The position numbers were made by a program, and so were the translations under genes. DNA of 64,000 nucleotides from Gnetum montanum (lineage: Eukaryota; Streptophyta; Gnetopsida; Gnetales; Gnetaceae), in NCBI GenBank assembly GCA_015680685.1, contig MNCI01026937.1:1283340-1347339 (forward strand), given 5' to 3'. A model generated the notes under the pieces. The model ran no database searches, was not told where the DNA came from, and saw nothing but the letters and a program-made list of their open reading frames with translations. This document shows, piece after piece, positions 33,629-44,990 of the stretch. Position 1 is the stretch's first letter, and the number at the start of each line of letters is the position of its first letter.

Positions 33629-35960
33629 ATGGCAGCATCAACCACTACTATTAACACTGCTAACCTCGAGAACCCTTGGACGCTGCAAGTTACGCCTCCT
33701 ATGGTCACGTCGCCAACCAGTCCAGTCCAACCATGCCGATTCCTTAGGCTCCAAAATAAAGAGCCTGGGGAACATGATCAGCGCAGGGAACATTACAGTT
33801 TCCCCTATGCTAAACTTACGACAAATTTTCCCATGTATCCATAAGAACTCGAAGAGAAATGAGAATACAAGTTCATATACGGTAATGGGAAGGAATTTAT
33901 TCCTTCACCTAATGCCACTGTACCCTTGACAAATCAACAATAGTGGATCTTAGATCAAATGCTAATGGCCAAGGCATTGACAGCACAATGAGAGGAGTTG
34001 TTCCATGATGAAGTGCTTCATGATGGGCAGGAGGATCTAGATTTCCATTATGAGAGAGACAGTCACATTGACTTTGTTGTGGCCCCTCTCTCCACGGCGT
34101 CCCGTGTAAATCCACTGTTCATGTTCACCACCCCCTTGACATTATCTAATGCTAACCACATCCCCACTCATCCCAACTGCATTTTTTCTCTCCGAATACC
34201 CTCCTGGGTGGTGTCCCTTCACAAAACATTCCTTCACAGCCGCAGTTAGCTAATCCATCTCATTGTATGCTTGCGCCTATGTCACCGTATGTACACACAT
34301 ACGTATTTTGCAATTATACAAAGTGCCTACATTCATCCTAACTCACATGACAGGATCCACCACTACAGCGTGGTGGGCTCCAAACACATCATCCCTTATA
34401 GCATAGCCTACACAGATGTCTCATCTCACTCATCATCAGCACCAAGTCCCGCAGGTGCTAAACCCCACTGTAGGGTCATTGTCTGTGCCCACGACCATGC
34501 AAACAATGTATCCCATGGCACAGTCAACGGTGGTTGCCCCATCTACACCACCTACCGGGTGGTGGATGTCACAAGCGGCACTGCCTACAGGGGCAATCTT
34601 GATAACATCGCACATAGGCCAAGTTGCCACCCCTATCCCGCCACCTAGTGTGTCTCATCCTACAATTCCACAAACACCCTCTTCGTCTACGGGTCTGGAT
34701 CAAGCCTTCCAGCTTATTCAGACCCTTATTGAGGAAGTTAAACGCCTCAAGGCTGCCAGTTCCAACACAATACAGGTCATGGATTTTTACCATGACGATC
34801 CTATTAGTCCGACAGTGCCTTTTTTGTCATTTCTTCCTGGGATGCCACTCCCCCATTTTAGAAAATACAATGGGAAAGGCGATCCCAATGCCCATCTAGT
34901 CACCTTTAGGTCAAAGTCATTGTTATTGCAACAATCGCCACATACCATCATCTGTGTCTTTGCTATGTCCCTAACAGGTAAAGCTTTAGATTGGTATCGA
35001 GCACTCCCACGCTCTTCCATCTCAACCAGTTCATGACTTGTTTCAAATACAACCTGAAACCAAAAGTCATGCTAGATCAGCTCATGGGAGTCAAGTAAGA
35101 TCCACTTGAGTCAGTCCAAAAGTTTATACAGTGGTGGAGTGCCACCTTGAACGAAATCTGTGAACCCATCGCGAAGGCTCATCTATTAGCAATCTTCAAG
35201 GGGGCAGTCAATGACTTCATTAAATCTAAACTGTATTACTTCGCTCCCTGCTCCCACAGCCAAGCCTTCGCTCAAACTAAGAGCATTTAAGATGCAGTAG
35301 AGGCTAGCAAAGACCCAGCGTATGTGGTCTACAAAAATTCCCAAAACAAGGGTAAAGACAAAGGTAAAGCTACGACAACAATGATAGTAGCAATAGCCGA
35401 ACGGGCCAAGAAGAAAAATAACAACAAGAAAGTACCTACAGCGCCTGCTGAGCTCACAACTAGCTCAAACAGCACCGAGCAAGAAACTCTACCCGCCCCT
35501 GAGGTGTTTCCACAACTGAAGCCTAATTTTGAGCATAAAGACCACTCAAAATACACGGCTCTACCTGTAAAACCTTCAGAACTCTTAAGCAATTACTAGG
35601 AACTGGCCATGTTCAACATAAGAAGGTGTCCGAGGAAGCTCTGAAATGCCACAGAAGGCATTGTGAGCTACTTAAGAATCCCTCCTTGGCCCTGCCAAAT
35701 GAACTGCTAGTGCCCAAAAACTTTAGGTTGGACCATTTCTGTGACTATCACTAGCTGTGTGGTCATGACACAGATTACTGCTAGGCGTTGAAAGATGACA
35801 TTCAATGCATGATCAATCAAGGTAAACTGATCTTAGACAGCAGTAGTCCGGTTCGTCCGGAAAATCAATCCATGCATGTGTACCAAGACGCATTAAACAC
35901 AAATAACGCAAGGTACACTATCAACATGGTGGGTACAGAGAACAATGGCCAAGCACAGCC
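33629..35960 (+). pseudogene. Gag of element B (decayed)
   Basis: The ATG at 33629 opens a frame with a Ser/Thr/Pro-rich start. The capsid-like part is in 34416-35290: FRKYNGKGDPNAHLVTF near 34858, MSLTGKALDWYRALP near 34965, then FIQWWSATLNEI and NDFIKSKLYYFAP near 35210. A Lys-rich linker (35324-35450) follows. The zinc knuckle near 35740 reads FCDYH...CGHDTDYC...ALKDDI, the C-x2-H...GH-x4-C form of Tat gags. At least three frameshifts and several TAG/TAA stops break it. It would form particles and carry the RNA. Confidence 0.85.
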
Positions 35961-36559
35961 AAAACAACCCTTTGTGCTGCATGTACCTCCTTGCCTGTCT
36001 TAGCCGACAAGCCCGTCAGCATCGATGGATGCGGCTCAACAACAACCCTTTGTTTTCTGGGTCCTGTTCCCTACCATCATCCCGTAGCCCACTATTGGTA
36101 AAGCTGCAGCCCAGCCCGTGCCCACACCTAGGGCACCCTTTGTCATTAGGGTGCCAAAGCCGTCAGTTACTCCTACTATGCAGGGGCGAATCTCTACGTC
36201 AATGCCTCAATCACAACCTAACAAGAAAGGAGAAGGGTGTGTGACATGTAATACAACCAAGGACTAAATTACGCTGGGGTTTCCTAAGCCTATGCCTCTC
36301 GCCTTAGCACCCTTGGCCCTACCCTTTAAAAAAGACGATGCTAAGCAAATGCAACCATCTTCTCCCAACCCAAGAAAATGTAACCCTCAACCAAAAACCA
36401 TTCCTCCCCGAGAGATTCGTCTCTTGGGATGAACGGAAGAAGAGAAGGGTGATAAACAACTAAATTGTGGACGTGATCTCCTCGACACTTTTACGCAAGT
36501 TAAGTAGGCTCTTAAATAAAAAAATACAACGTTGAGCCTCTATGACTTGTTGATGACAT
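35961..36559 (+). other. Gag-protease linker of B
   Basis: Pro-rich low-complexity coding remains with repeated PFV..VP motifs in shifting frames, the counterpart of 6231-6889 in A. No separate gene. Confidence 0.5.
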
Positions 36560-37355
36560 CACAAAAGCATCATGAGGCCATGGTTCACATGTTAACGTCT
36601 ATACTCATGGATGAGAGCTTGCCAGTGGATGAAGAAGCAATCCACTCTATCATGCTTCCCCTCACTGCTGAACAACCCTAGCCTTCCCTACTAACTTTTC
36701 ATGATGAATCCATTAAGGATGACTCAGAGAAGAGTCAAGTGACAACAACGCCTATGTTCATCACTATGTGGGTTGGCTAATACCGAATCTGGAGAGTACA
36801 TGTAGATAATGGGGCAGCTGCCAATGTCATTCCATACCCCATAGTGGATAAACTGGGTTTGATCGACTAGATCAGTCCCACGACAACGTCATGTTTAAAG
36901 TCATTCAATGGGGCATGAGTGTAAGTCAAAGGAACAGTACACATCAACTTCGTAGCGGGGGACCAATTCTCCATAGACGCAGTGTTTATCATTGTCAAGG
37001 AGATGCCTAGTTTCAACTTAATCTTGGGGGGTCCTGGTTGGCTCAATTAAGGGCAGTCTCATCACCTATCCATCAAGAGATCCATTTGCCCTACACAGGA
37101 GGGGAAGTGATCATCCATGGTGATAAGATGATCCCTCAAGCTGTTAATAATGTAGAAATGGAACAAGGTTCAAAAATCGAAATCTCTGAAGATCAGTCTC
37201 CTGTCCCAATATTTGAACAGGCCAAAACAGTGGCTAATGACAGCTTGATTTGGGCTGAACTACCTTTTCAGGGGGAAAATGGTCGCATAGAGAAACAGAG
37301 TACTAAACCTCCTCATCCATACACGTCGCCAAAACTAGAAACAATTAAGAAGTAG
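36560..37355 (+). pseudogene. Aspartic protease of element B (decayed)
   Basis: A helical entry (MLTSILMDESLPVDEEAIHSIM near 36590) leads to the active site VHVDNGAAANVIP at about 36796, with D-N-G in place of D-S/T-G. LKSFNG and NLILGGPGW near 37020 close the fold. The last open piece is 37038-37355 and ends SPKLETIKK, then TAG. Stops occur at the Trp/Gln codons near 36778 and 36870. Its partner RT begins only at 42835. Confidence 0.83.
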
Positions 37356-37469
37356 TTACGGAGCTAGCAAATAAACACGTTGGCGTGACATGTCACATTA
37401 GTTCACGTTGTTTACTGTTACGCAATTTACGCTCTCTCTTTTAGCATTATCCTTATTATGCTTTTTCAT

Positions 37470-37670
37470 ATGCATTATGGCCTGAAATGGCCTTAAACTA
37501 GTTGTGGCTTGCTACGGCCTAAAACTAGCAATTTTTTTTATCCTTTTACACTTATGATGGCCTGACCCAAAATGGCCTTAAACTAGTTGTAGCCTGCTAC
37601 AGCCTAAAACTAAAAATTTTGTTTATCCTTTTACGCTTACCATGGCCTGGCCTGAAATGGCTTTTCACTT
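37470..37670 (+). repeat. GGCCTAAAACTAG repeat units, element B
   Basis: Three or four units with the cores GGCCTTAAACTAGTTGTGGC and CTACGGCCTAAAACTAGCAA. Related to 7880-8095 in A and to 46340-46700 here. Confidence 0.65.
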
Positions 37671-37762
37671 CATGAAAGCTAAAATCTTTATATCACATAG
37701 ATCGAAGAACATTGTCCTTTACTCCATTTCATTACAACAAAATGTTGGCCAATATAGCCACG

Positions 37763-38017
37763 TCACACGTTGCCTTTATTACCACTTCCACCTATGTCAT
37801 TCAACTCCACCTTTGCCTCATGAAGATCATCCCCATAAGAACCTTCTTCATGTGGTGTCTCTTCGTGGGGGCGATCCTCTCTACGAGGCTATTACTCATG
37901 GGAATTCTTGCCATGAGGTTGATCATCTTTGTGGGGCTCCTCCTCATGGAGATCCTCTTCATGAGGACCATCATCTCCATTACACTCCTCCTCATGAGGA
38001 TCCTCTTTGTGTCGATC
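37763..38017 (-). CDS. Antisense gene exon 8, acidic PHEE-repeat tail
   Basis: Acceptor AATCATAG at 38019-38018, in phase with exon 7. The translation is an acidic, His-rich repeat: KEDPHEEE, GPHEEDLHEEEPHKDD, later RPHEETPHEEGS, ending at TGA 37765-37763. Two adjacent stops lie in the middle. The forward ORFs at 37642-38028 and 37712-38023 are shadows of this repeat. Confidence 0.55.
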
Positions 38018-38096
38018 CTATGATTTGACATGAAACAAATATTAGCATCGCCATCGAAACTAAGCATAACAAGAATGCAGTAATACCAAAACTTAC

Positions 38097-38917
38097 ATAT
38101 CATAGTCTTGCGTCAACCACAAAATAAATTTGTTCTAAACCAACCCACATGCATTGCATGATCTCGTCCTCGGTAAGCTCAGTCCAAACGCCATCTCCTA
38201 GATCAGTTCCAGCCTTAACATTCCCCTTTTTCACAGAAGTCCATTGGGGTGGTTCAGGGAAGAAGGAAGGGACAGTGGTCTCCCTGCCATCAAGGGTTAT
38301 TTCTCTCTCTGGGGAGGTGCTTACTATCACTTACTCCTGAATCTTTTTGTACACTCTAGAAGCACCGATGACATCAAGGAATAGCCGGAGGGACCGCGCT
38401 TCAATAGTAGAATCCCTGTACTGTTGGTGGTAGGCGGCACTTTCTCACTTATACACATGCTTGTGGTTCTTTTGTTCCTGCCTCCATGCTTGGACCCTTG
38501 TGTTGAAATCCTTCTAGTCTTGGTTCTTTTGAGCTAGGAGATTCATTTGCATCCATTGCTCAATGAGCTCATAGCTGGCTTGGACATTGTTTCTGATGAC
38601 CGTCCAATAACGGGCGTAGTCAATCACAGTTGTTCGCCAATTCACATCATTGGTCTCTCGAGCTTGCAGAGATTCATTTCGAGACTCCATCTTCTTAACC
38701 CTATTGGTTAGGGACGTCTTCTCCTTTTTTGCTTTCTACAACCTCTTTCAAAGATCTTCATTGATGTTCTGACACTCCCATAAAGAGTAGGTCGAGCGTA
38801 ACGTACATTTACGCATTTTATCGTAAAGGCTGCGTGGCACTTTGGTCACCTCTGGTGAGGGTTCATGGGTGGTGTCTAAGTCAACAGGCTCTTTGGGATC
38901 CCATCTGAGACAAGATT
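38097..38917 (-). CDS. Antisense gene exon 7, coiled-coil part
   Basis: Acceptor TATGTTACAG at 38919-38918, phase-matched with the donor at 39002 (exon 6 ends with one base of a codon, this exon supplies two). The first part reads RWDPKEPVDLDTTHEPSPEVTK. From about 38740 to 38400 charged heptad-like sequence (KAKKEKTSLTNRVKKMESRN) suggests a coiled coil. Later EREITLDGRETTVPSFFPEPP and TELTEDEIMQCMWVG. About six stops. Ends at donor GATAT/GTAAGT (38096). Confidence 0.6.
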
Positions 38918-39595
38918 CTGTAACATAAAAATAACAGTTAGATGCAACAAAATAATGCAATGTCGCAACGCCAAAAATCCCTGTGTTATAACATTCACGT
39001 ACCAATTTCAGGAGTGATTCGCTCTAGGTGGTTGATCATATCGTTTATGATTCCCTCCATAACGATGAATTTATCAAGAGTCTCACCCTAATGCTAAGTT
39101 GGTGCCACTGACAAAGGCACACCACTATTGTCAGAAATGCCTACTACGTGAACAAAATGTGTTAGACATAGTACGATGGACATAAAGGGCAATTGAGACG
39201 TTACGATAACGCAAAACTCAGTTCAACAAAACCCTCAAGGGTAGTAGCGTGAGGTTTTCCCTATGAAGAAAGGTCAAACTCACTAGTAAAAAACTACTTC
39301 TATTTTCTCAGTTCATCCGAAAGGACCTCAACGTCCTCTACTTCTATCTCTTCTTCGGGCACAGGAACCTGTGTGCCGCCTACATTACTAATAGGGGCCT
39401 CCTTTTCCAAAACTAGGGCCCCTTCTCCATGTCGTATGACTATTGCCCTTGTTTCAGGGGTCAACTCCTCTACATCTTTCCCTTTGTTTGCCAAACATCA
39501 TAGTTAGCTGAAACATTTACAAATGCTACGTGACGCCACGACGTCTATGCAAAGCATAATACATATATAAAATAATTATGCATCTCTCTACTTAC

Positions 39596-40629
39596 CAGTT
39601 GGGGGATCGTTCCTGTGAAATTTAATTCGTAGCCCCTTTTTCTCTGCGTTAGTCGAACCATGAGATTCCACGGTCGGACGATGCTTCTTCCGCTGAACTA
39701 GTAAAGTCACTATTTCCACTGCCAGGTGCTTTTCCCTCAACACACTACTGGTGTAAGAAGGAAGTGCCCCACCCACGCTGTCTTGGCTCCACGCAAGAGG
39801 CGCCACTAGATCCTTAGTCGTAAGTGAAAGCGAATCCTTGATACTTTCAGGGAGATCTTGCAACCAGATGGGGTGAAAAACCTGGGAAATCCATGGTTTG
39901 GAAATCTGGTTACGATATTGTTGCACCCAGATTCCATCCCTATGAACCACCAGGAATTCAGCAAAATGCCAAAAGTAAGCTATAAAAAAGATGAAATGCA
40001 TGTTGAAACGAGACTTAAGCTTTTTGTAAAGCTTGACCATTTCAGCCTGCAGGCCTTCAGTGAAGTAACTAGCCCAATTAAACCGTGTTCCCTCCTCCAT
40101 AACCTTGCATGATCTGAGCCTGCTCTATGGTAAGGATTCTTCCCTGGGAGAGCAGCTTGGGGAAGGCATGGGCTCGAAAGAGGGGATAAATGATATTAGC
40201 CACCTCAAGCTTGATTTTATCAGCAACGATGCCTTTCAATTCCATTTTAACCCCTAGCCACTCCTCTATGTCCTTTTGATGCTTAGAACCTCTCTTTGAC
40301 CTTTCTTCTACTGGAGGGCCATTAGAAGGAACACCAAAAAAGTCGACAAACAGTCGAGCGTCAATATCAAAACTCACACACACGTTACGAATGAGCATGT
40401 ATAGACGCTCGACTTCTTCGCTAAAGGAGTTAACTAGGGTTAACATTTCGATCACGATGATGTCAGGGGTTACAGCCAAAAATAACTCCATCATTCTAGC
40501 TTCCCGGAGGTTATTGGTTATGGAAGATGGGGCCGCTCCATGGCAGAGCCAACATTGCGCATCTTTTATATCGCGATAACGAAAGAAGAGATTGCTCGCT
40601 TCATGCTTGGAAGCCATAACTATGATCTC
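39596..40629 (-). CDS. Antisense gene exon 4 (one frameshift)
   Basis: The longest block, about 340 codons. The acceptor GAATCACAG is at 40630. It begins with EIIVMASKHEASNLFFRYRD and contains VERLYMLIRNVCVSFDIDARLFVDFFG near 40350. A frameshift near 40095 links it to the second open part, which holds GTRFNWASYFTEGLQAEMVKLYKKLKSRFN and later HFAEFLVVHRDGIW. It ends at the consensus donor ACTG/GTAAGTAG (39595). Mostly helical in look; no catalytic motif recognised. Confidence 0.6.
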
Positions 40630-40698
40630 CTGTGATTCCCTAATTATGAACATAAAGTAATGGTTTAGAACACACAGCAAAATAAAATAATTTTATAC

Positions 40699-41098
40699 AT
40701 TGTTTCCATTCCGTAAGATTGTACAATGGACCATCATAGCATACTTTACCATGTCCGAAGGGCGAAGGAAACAGTGGGATTTTCTCTTGCACGTTCGCAT
40801 TGGTGATAGGACAATCCAAAGTCCACTCCTTATCCAACCATCCGGAGCTTTTACACTTGGCAAAGAATTTGACATAGCGGATAGGGTAGTGTGGGATTTC
40901 AAATCCTAGTTGTCCTAAGACACCAGCATGTACATTGCTAATAGAAGTGAACTCCTTTATGGTCATTTCATCCATAGATAACATATCTGTATCACCTTGG
41001 AGACCATGCTCNTCCATAGATAACATATCTGTATCACCTTGGAGACCATGCTCATTGATAAAAAAACCTATACCATAGAATGTGGACAATTGTTTATA
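40699..41098 (-). CDS. Antisense gene exon 3, with assembly duplication
   Basis: Open frame including GFEIPHYPIRYVKFFAKCKS and WTLDCPITNANVQEK. An N at 41012 is flanked by a directly repeated stretch of about 41 bp (before and after), which doubles EHGLQGDTDMLSM in the translation; I take that as an unmerged contig overlap. The acceptor TGTCAAG is at 41099; the donor candidate GTATAA is at 40698. Confidence 0.55.
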
Positions 41099-41153
41099 CT
41101 TGACACAAATTCAAACAATTGTTAGCACATCATAACGCCGTGGAAACACTTAC

Positions 41154-41603
41154 CCATCTGCATAATACACAATGCCAGGTGGATTCTGGAAGTAGGTCAT
41201 AAGATGACGAGCCACGAACAGTGTGTTGTAGGCATGATAACAATCAAACCTAGGTATCTCCCAAATCCAACATAAATGTCTCAAACCCTTAGCGCTCTGT
41301 TCACGGTCTTGCACCCACATAGTTTCAATTAAGCTATCCACCAGAAACATTAAGATGCTCTGCGTTGATCCAACTAGTAGCATCTCCAGAATGGCAACAG
41401 CTATCTCGGCTGGTAGATGCAACCAAATAATTACGCTAAAATTATGCAACAAAAACTGCAAAAACTCCCATGTGCCTCTTCGGAACCAAACCACCTCCTC
41501 CCCTACACGAGCATAAGGAGGAGGAACATTGGCCATGAGGACATGTAAACAACACATAACGCCCATAATGTCCAAGATGATCAGGACGGGCTTTAGTGTA
41601 ATC
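41154..41603 (-). CDS. Antisense gene exon 2
   Basis: Acceptor TTGTAAAG/G at 41605-41604. 450 nt open without a stop, giving a hydrophobic start (LKPVLIILDIMGVMCCLHVL) and then ANVPPPYARVGEEVVWFRRG, with RFDCYHAYNTLFVARHLM near the end. It ends at a consensus donor GG/GTAAGTG (41153). It joins exon 1 in frame (phase 2). The hydrophobic stretch could be a membrane segment or a buried helix. Confidence 0.6.
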
Positions 41604-42146
41604 CTTTACAATAAAACACACTACCATTAGGAAAAGCAATTTATACATACTAACGACATAAGAACAAAATAAGTAAAAAAAAAGCTCATAAAAATCCATT
41701 ATGCAACACTAGAGTTTCCGTTACTTTGACTCCCAGAAAATCATAGATTACATGAAAAATGCATTACCAAAACCGCCCAAACCCTTGTGATGGTGCAAGG
41801 TCTGTCCCTGACAATGGCGATAAAAGTAACGCCGCATATTCTCTCAGCGTAACATGCAACCATTACGGGCGAGACAATGGAATCCCATTTACACTACATA
41901 AGGGTACAATACCTGGACCCCTCTAATTATGCATTGCATTTGCACAGTATTGCCCAAGATCATCCAAACCCTTGCGATGATGCAAGGTCTATCTCTGACA
42001 ATGGCAATAGGGGTAATATTACAATAGCTTAGCCCACACAAGCAAGTATCAACACTCGACATAATACACATCTTTGAAACAGGTACAATTATGACGCCAT
42101 AACAATGAAAATAACAATCATGTAGGAAAGGTAAAAAGCGACCTAC

Positions 42147-42265
42147 CGGGCAAGTGGAGTAGCCTCCTGAGTTTCGACCTGGGCCTTTGAAATCTACTCC
42201 AAACTCTCTTGCACTTCATCGATCTTCACCAATTTGGCATGTTTACCTTTGGTCTTCGGTGCCAT
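42147..42265 (-). CDS. Antisense gene exon 1
   Basis: ATG at 42265 followed by a basic stretch, MAPKTKGKHAKLVKIDE. One TAG sits at codon 24. The donor CCCG/GTAGGT is at 42146-42145. A TATA-like ATTTATAA on this strand lies about 110 bp upstream (42382-42375). Confidence 0.55.
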
Positions 42266-42834
42266 TGTTACGCCTGAACAACTTTTGCGAAATCATCTAC
42301 TTACACCTTCCTTCTGCTATAGCCTAATTTAAATTCACGATGTTTACAGTCTGCTTTGAGAATGAACCATCGACTTATAAATGTAATGGTTGAAACTAAC
42401 TATTTTCATATCCGATCAATGCGAAACTTTCCCAAAATGCAGGTATGTCAGTGTGACATGAAACATAAAGATCGCAAGATTAATCTCGTAGATATTGCTT
42501 GGATTGCGGTCTGAGAAGACCCTAAACTAATGCGTCGCTTACCGTCTCATAATCCGGTCGCATTAACTATGGTTTGTACAAAATTCTAAATTAGTTTTTT
42601 TGACATGCTAGCCACGCCATGTTATACCTTTCATCATAATTTGCAGAAGTCTTATGATAACATCTAGGAAACCGGGCTTACTATTTTCTTACAAACTATG
42701 CATATTTGTAACGGTCCGCTAAGACCTTAAAATGGCAGCCTCTTTAACACGCACCTCTAAAAAATAAAACCTTCTATCATTTCAATAGATTAGCAAAAAC
42801 AATATAAAAACTTCCATTTTTGATGGTTTTGCAG

Positions 42835-44447
42835 GTCAATTCGCAAATGGACACAACTTTACTTGCACCCCTAGCCCTAACAGGCCCATACAGGGAAACT
42901 ATTAGACATCTCAAGCTTGCACTGATAGGAACTGATGCTTCCCTTTGTGACACAACCATAGCAACATTGGAAATATCCCCAGACTGGTCAGAACATTTAG
43001 CCCAAACCCTAGACCTGGAAGCTGGTGATGTGACCAAGGATCCCCTTACTAAGGTCCCTGTAGTTACGCACAAAGGAGAAAGTAAAACTTTGAAAGTTAA
43101 TTATCTCCTTGACCACCAAATGCAGAGCAACATACTTTGAGTGCTCCAGAATAACGTTGCGTTATTTGCATGGTCATACGAAGACATGCTGGGTTTAGAC
43201 CCGAGACTAATACAGCATAACATAATTTTAGACCCACATATCAAAGTAGTTAAACAAAAAGCATGGAAGATTAAGCTCGAAATCATGCTGGCAATGCGTG
43301 ATGAAATCACTAAGCTATATCAGGCTAGTTTCATTCGCGCGGTCAATTATTCAAACTAGGTGTCGAACATAATTGTTGTCTATAAGAAAATGGGAGGAAT
43401 ACGCATCTGTGTAGACTTCCACGATCTGAACAAGGCAACGATTAAAGACAACTTACTGTTACCGAGTATCGACCAACTTATTGATACAAAAACTGGCCAC
43501 GCGTTACTATCCTTTATGGATGGATTTTCGGGCTATAATCAAATTCGCATCAACCTAGAACATCAACTGACTATAACTTTCATGACCCCCTGGGGAACTT
43601 TTTGTTACACCATGATGTCTTTCGGGTTAAAAACACTGGGGCAACTTATCAACGTGCCATGAAGTATATCTTTAGTGATTACCTCTTAGAGAGATTGAAC
43701 GAATATGTAGAGGACATAGCTGTAAAATCTAAGAAGTCGGAAGATCACCCAGAAGACCAAGAGTTAATCCTTAAACGATGTCTCAGGCATGACCTATGGC
43801 TCAACCCAAGAAAATGTGTATTCAGAGTCAAAACCGGACGCATGTTGGGGTTTGTGATATCGGAGACTGGCATATGGGTCGACCCCAACAAGGTTAAAGG
43901 CATCGTTAACCTAGCACCACCTACAAACCTCAAAGAACTACGTGGGTTGCAGGGTAGGTTACAATTTATCAGGCAGTTCATCTCAAGGTTAATAGAAAAA
44001 TTACATCCTATGCAACATCTGCTCAAGAAAGGAATTAACTTTGAATGGACCGAAGATTGCCAAAGTGCATTTGACGGCCTGAAGAAAAAGCTGTTACATT
44101 TACCAACGATTTTCCCACCACAAAGGGATCAACCTTTCTACATCTACTTGGTAAGTTTAGATGTGTCTATAGTTGTGTTGTTATGTCAAAAGAGGGATGA
44201 CGGGTCAGAAGTCCTGATCTATTATCTAAGTCATGCTCCATTTGCATACGAAACAAGGTACAATGAAGTAGAGTGTAACTATTTGGCATTGGTGTTTACA
44301 CTAAAACAATGTAGACACTATCTTTTCCGTAGCCAAGTCAACATAATTTGCAAGAACAACATTCTACGAGTCATCACAAACAATTTATACGAGAGCAGTA
44401 GGATAGCCCGTTGGAAGGCCATCACAGCTAAATTTGATTTACACTAA
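42835..44447 (+). pseudogene. Reverse transcriptase and first RNase H of element B
   Basis: Opens after the acceptor at 42834. The RT blocks are LFAWSYEDMLGLDPRL near 43162, VSNIIVVYKKMGGIRICVDFHDLNKAT near 43360, ALLSFMDGFSGYNQIRI near 43504 and TPWGTFCYTMMSFGLK near 43585. The catalytic Y-x-DD reads YVED (43704-43715), a lost Asp. Stops at 43138 and 43357, and a frameshift near 43630 with two overlapping open pieces. RNase H 1 follows at about 44030-44447 (FEWTEDCQSAFDGLKKKL, EVLIYYLSHA, YNEVECNYLALVFTLK). It copies B RNA to DNA. Confidence 0.9.
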
Positions 44448-44519
44448 GTCAGCCAATCGTCCACGAAAGGCCAGGCCATAGCCGACCAGCTTGTAACATC
44501 ACCTATTAACGATCAAGCT

Positions 44520-44990
44520 GTGATAGAGCCCGAGTTTCCTGATGAACAGATACATAGTTTAAGCCCTATATCAATAGGCCTCGAAGCGATGTTATACTTT
44601 GATGGAGCTTCGACTACCAGAGGCAGTAGTGTTTCCGTTGTCATTACGCTCTCCCCTGAAGATGTTCGCCCATTGGCTTACCACCTGGCATTTCCTTGTA
44701 AAAATAATGTGGCAGAGTACGAGGGGCTCCTCAGGGGATTGTTAACAGCCAGGGAACTCAACGTTCAATACCTGGCAATCCGAGGCAATTCGATGCTCAT
44801 TATCAATCAAATCACAAGGGTCTACGCCTGCAAAGCTGTGCATTTGCAGCCCTATTGCAATATGGCTAAAGATCTTCTGAGACCATTCACGACAACTAAT
44901 GTTCAACACATGCCGTGTAATGAGAACACTGTAGCCAATGCACTAGCCACACTAGCTTTAAATGTGCCACCACATTTGTTTGTCACCTTG
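44520..44990 (+). pseudogene. Second, archaeal-type RNase H (aRNH) of element B
   Basis: An extra RNase H that marks the Tat lineage. It is open throughout. LYFDGAST keeps the first Asp (44601-44603) and NNVAEYEGLLRGL near 44705 keeps the Glu. The third acid site reads RGNS (usual GDS; codon 44787-44789) and the last reads VANAL (usual ADAL; codon 44937-44939). Both are Asp to Asn, each explained by CpG to CpA. The intact form likely helped remove RNA or process the primer. Confidence 0.88.

Larger units (their letters stand above)
37763..42265 (-). pseudogene. Antisense multi-exon gene inside element B
   Basis: Not recognised as a known family. Reading from 42265 downward, about eight coding blocks are separated by stop-rich stretches bounded by GT and AG on this strand: exons at about 42265-42147, 41603-41154, 41098-40699, 40629-39596, 39507-39284, 39124-39003, 38917-38097 and 38017-37763. 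Donors include GTAGGT, GTAAGT (three times) and GTACGT. Junctions 1-2, 6-7 and 7-8 keep the frame; 2-3 and 3-4 are off by hand reading, perhaps through decay. It has a basic start, globular middle, likely coiled coil and acidic tail. Several stops show it is no longer intact. Introns could survive because the element copies RNA of the other strand. Confidence 0.65.
37353..42834 (+). other. Possible sense-strand intron between protease and RT of B
   Basis: The sense frame stops at 37355 and RT opens at 42835 directly after a good acceptor (CTTCCATTTTTGATGGTTTTGCAG, AG at 42833-42834, under 25 bases of T-rich tract). Ogre elements of the Tat lineage are known to splice between protease and RT. 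I see no strong donor; GT at 37352-37353 is only a candidate. The left edge is therefore uncertain. The antisense gene lies wholly inside. Confidence 0.45.

Noticed and set aside
37642-38028. 128-aa and 103-aa + strand ORFs rich in His/Pro or Leu/Ile
   Set aside because: They are the other strand of the PHEE-repeat exon, which fits splice sites and phase.
42777-43073. 98-aa minus-strand ORF as a further exon of the antisense gene
   Set aside because: It overlaps the RT start of B, which reads well on the + strand, and lies upstream of the exon 1 ATG without splice signals.
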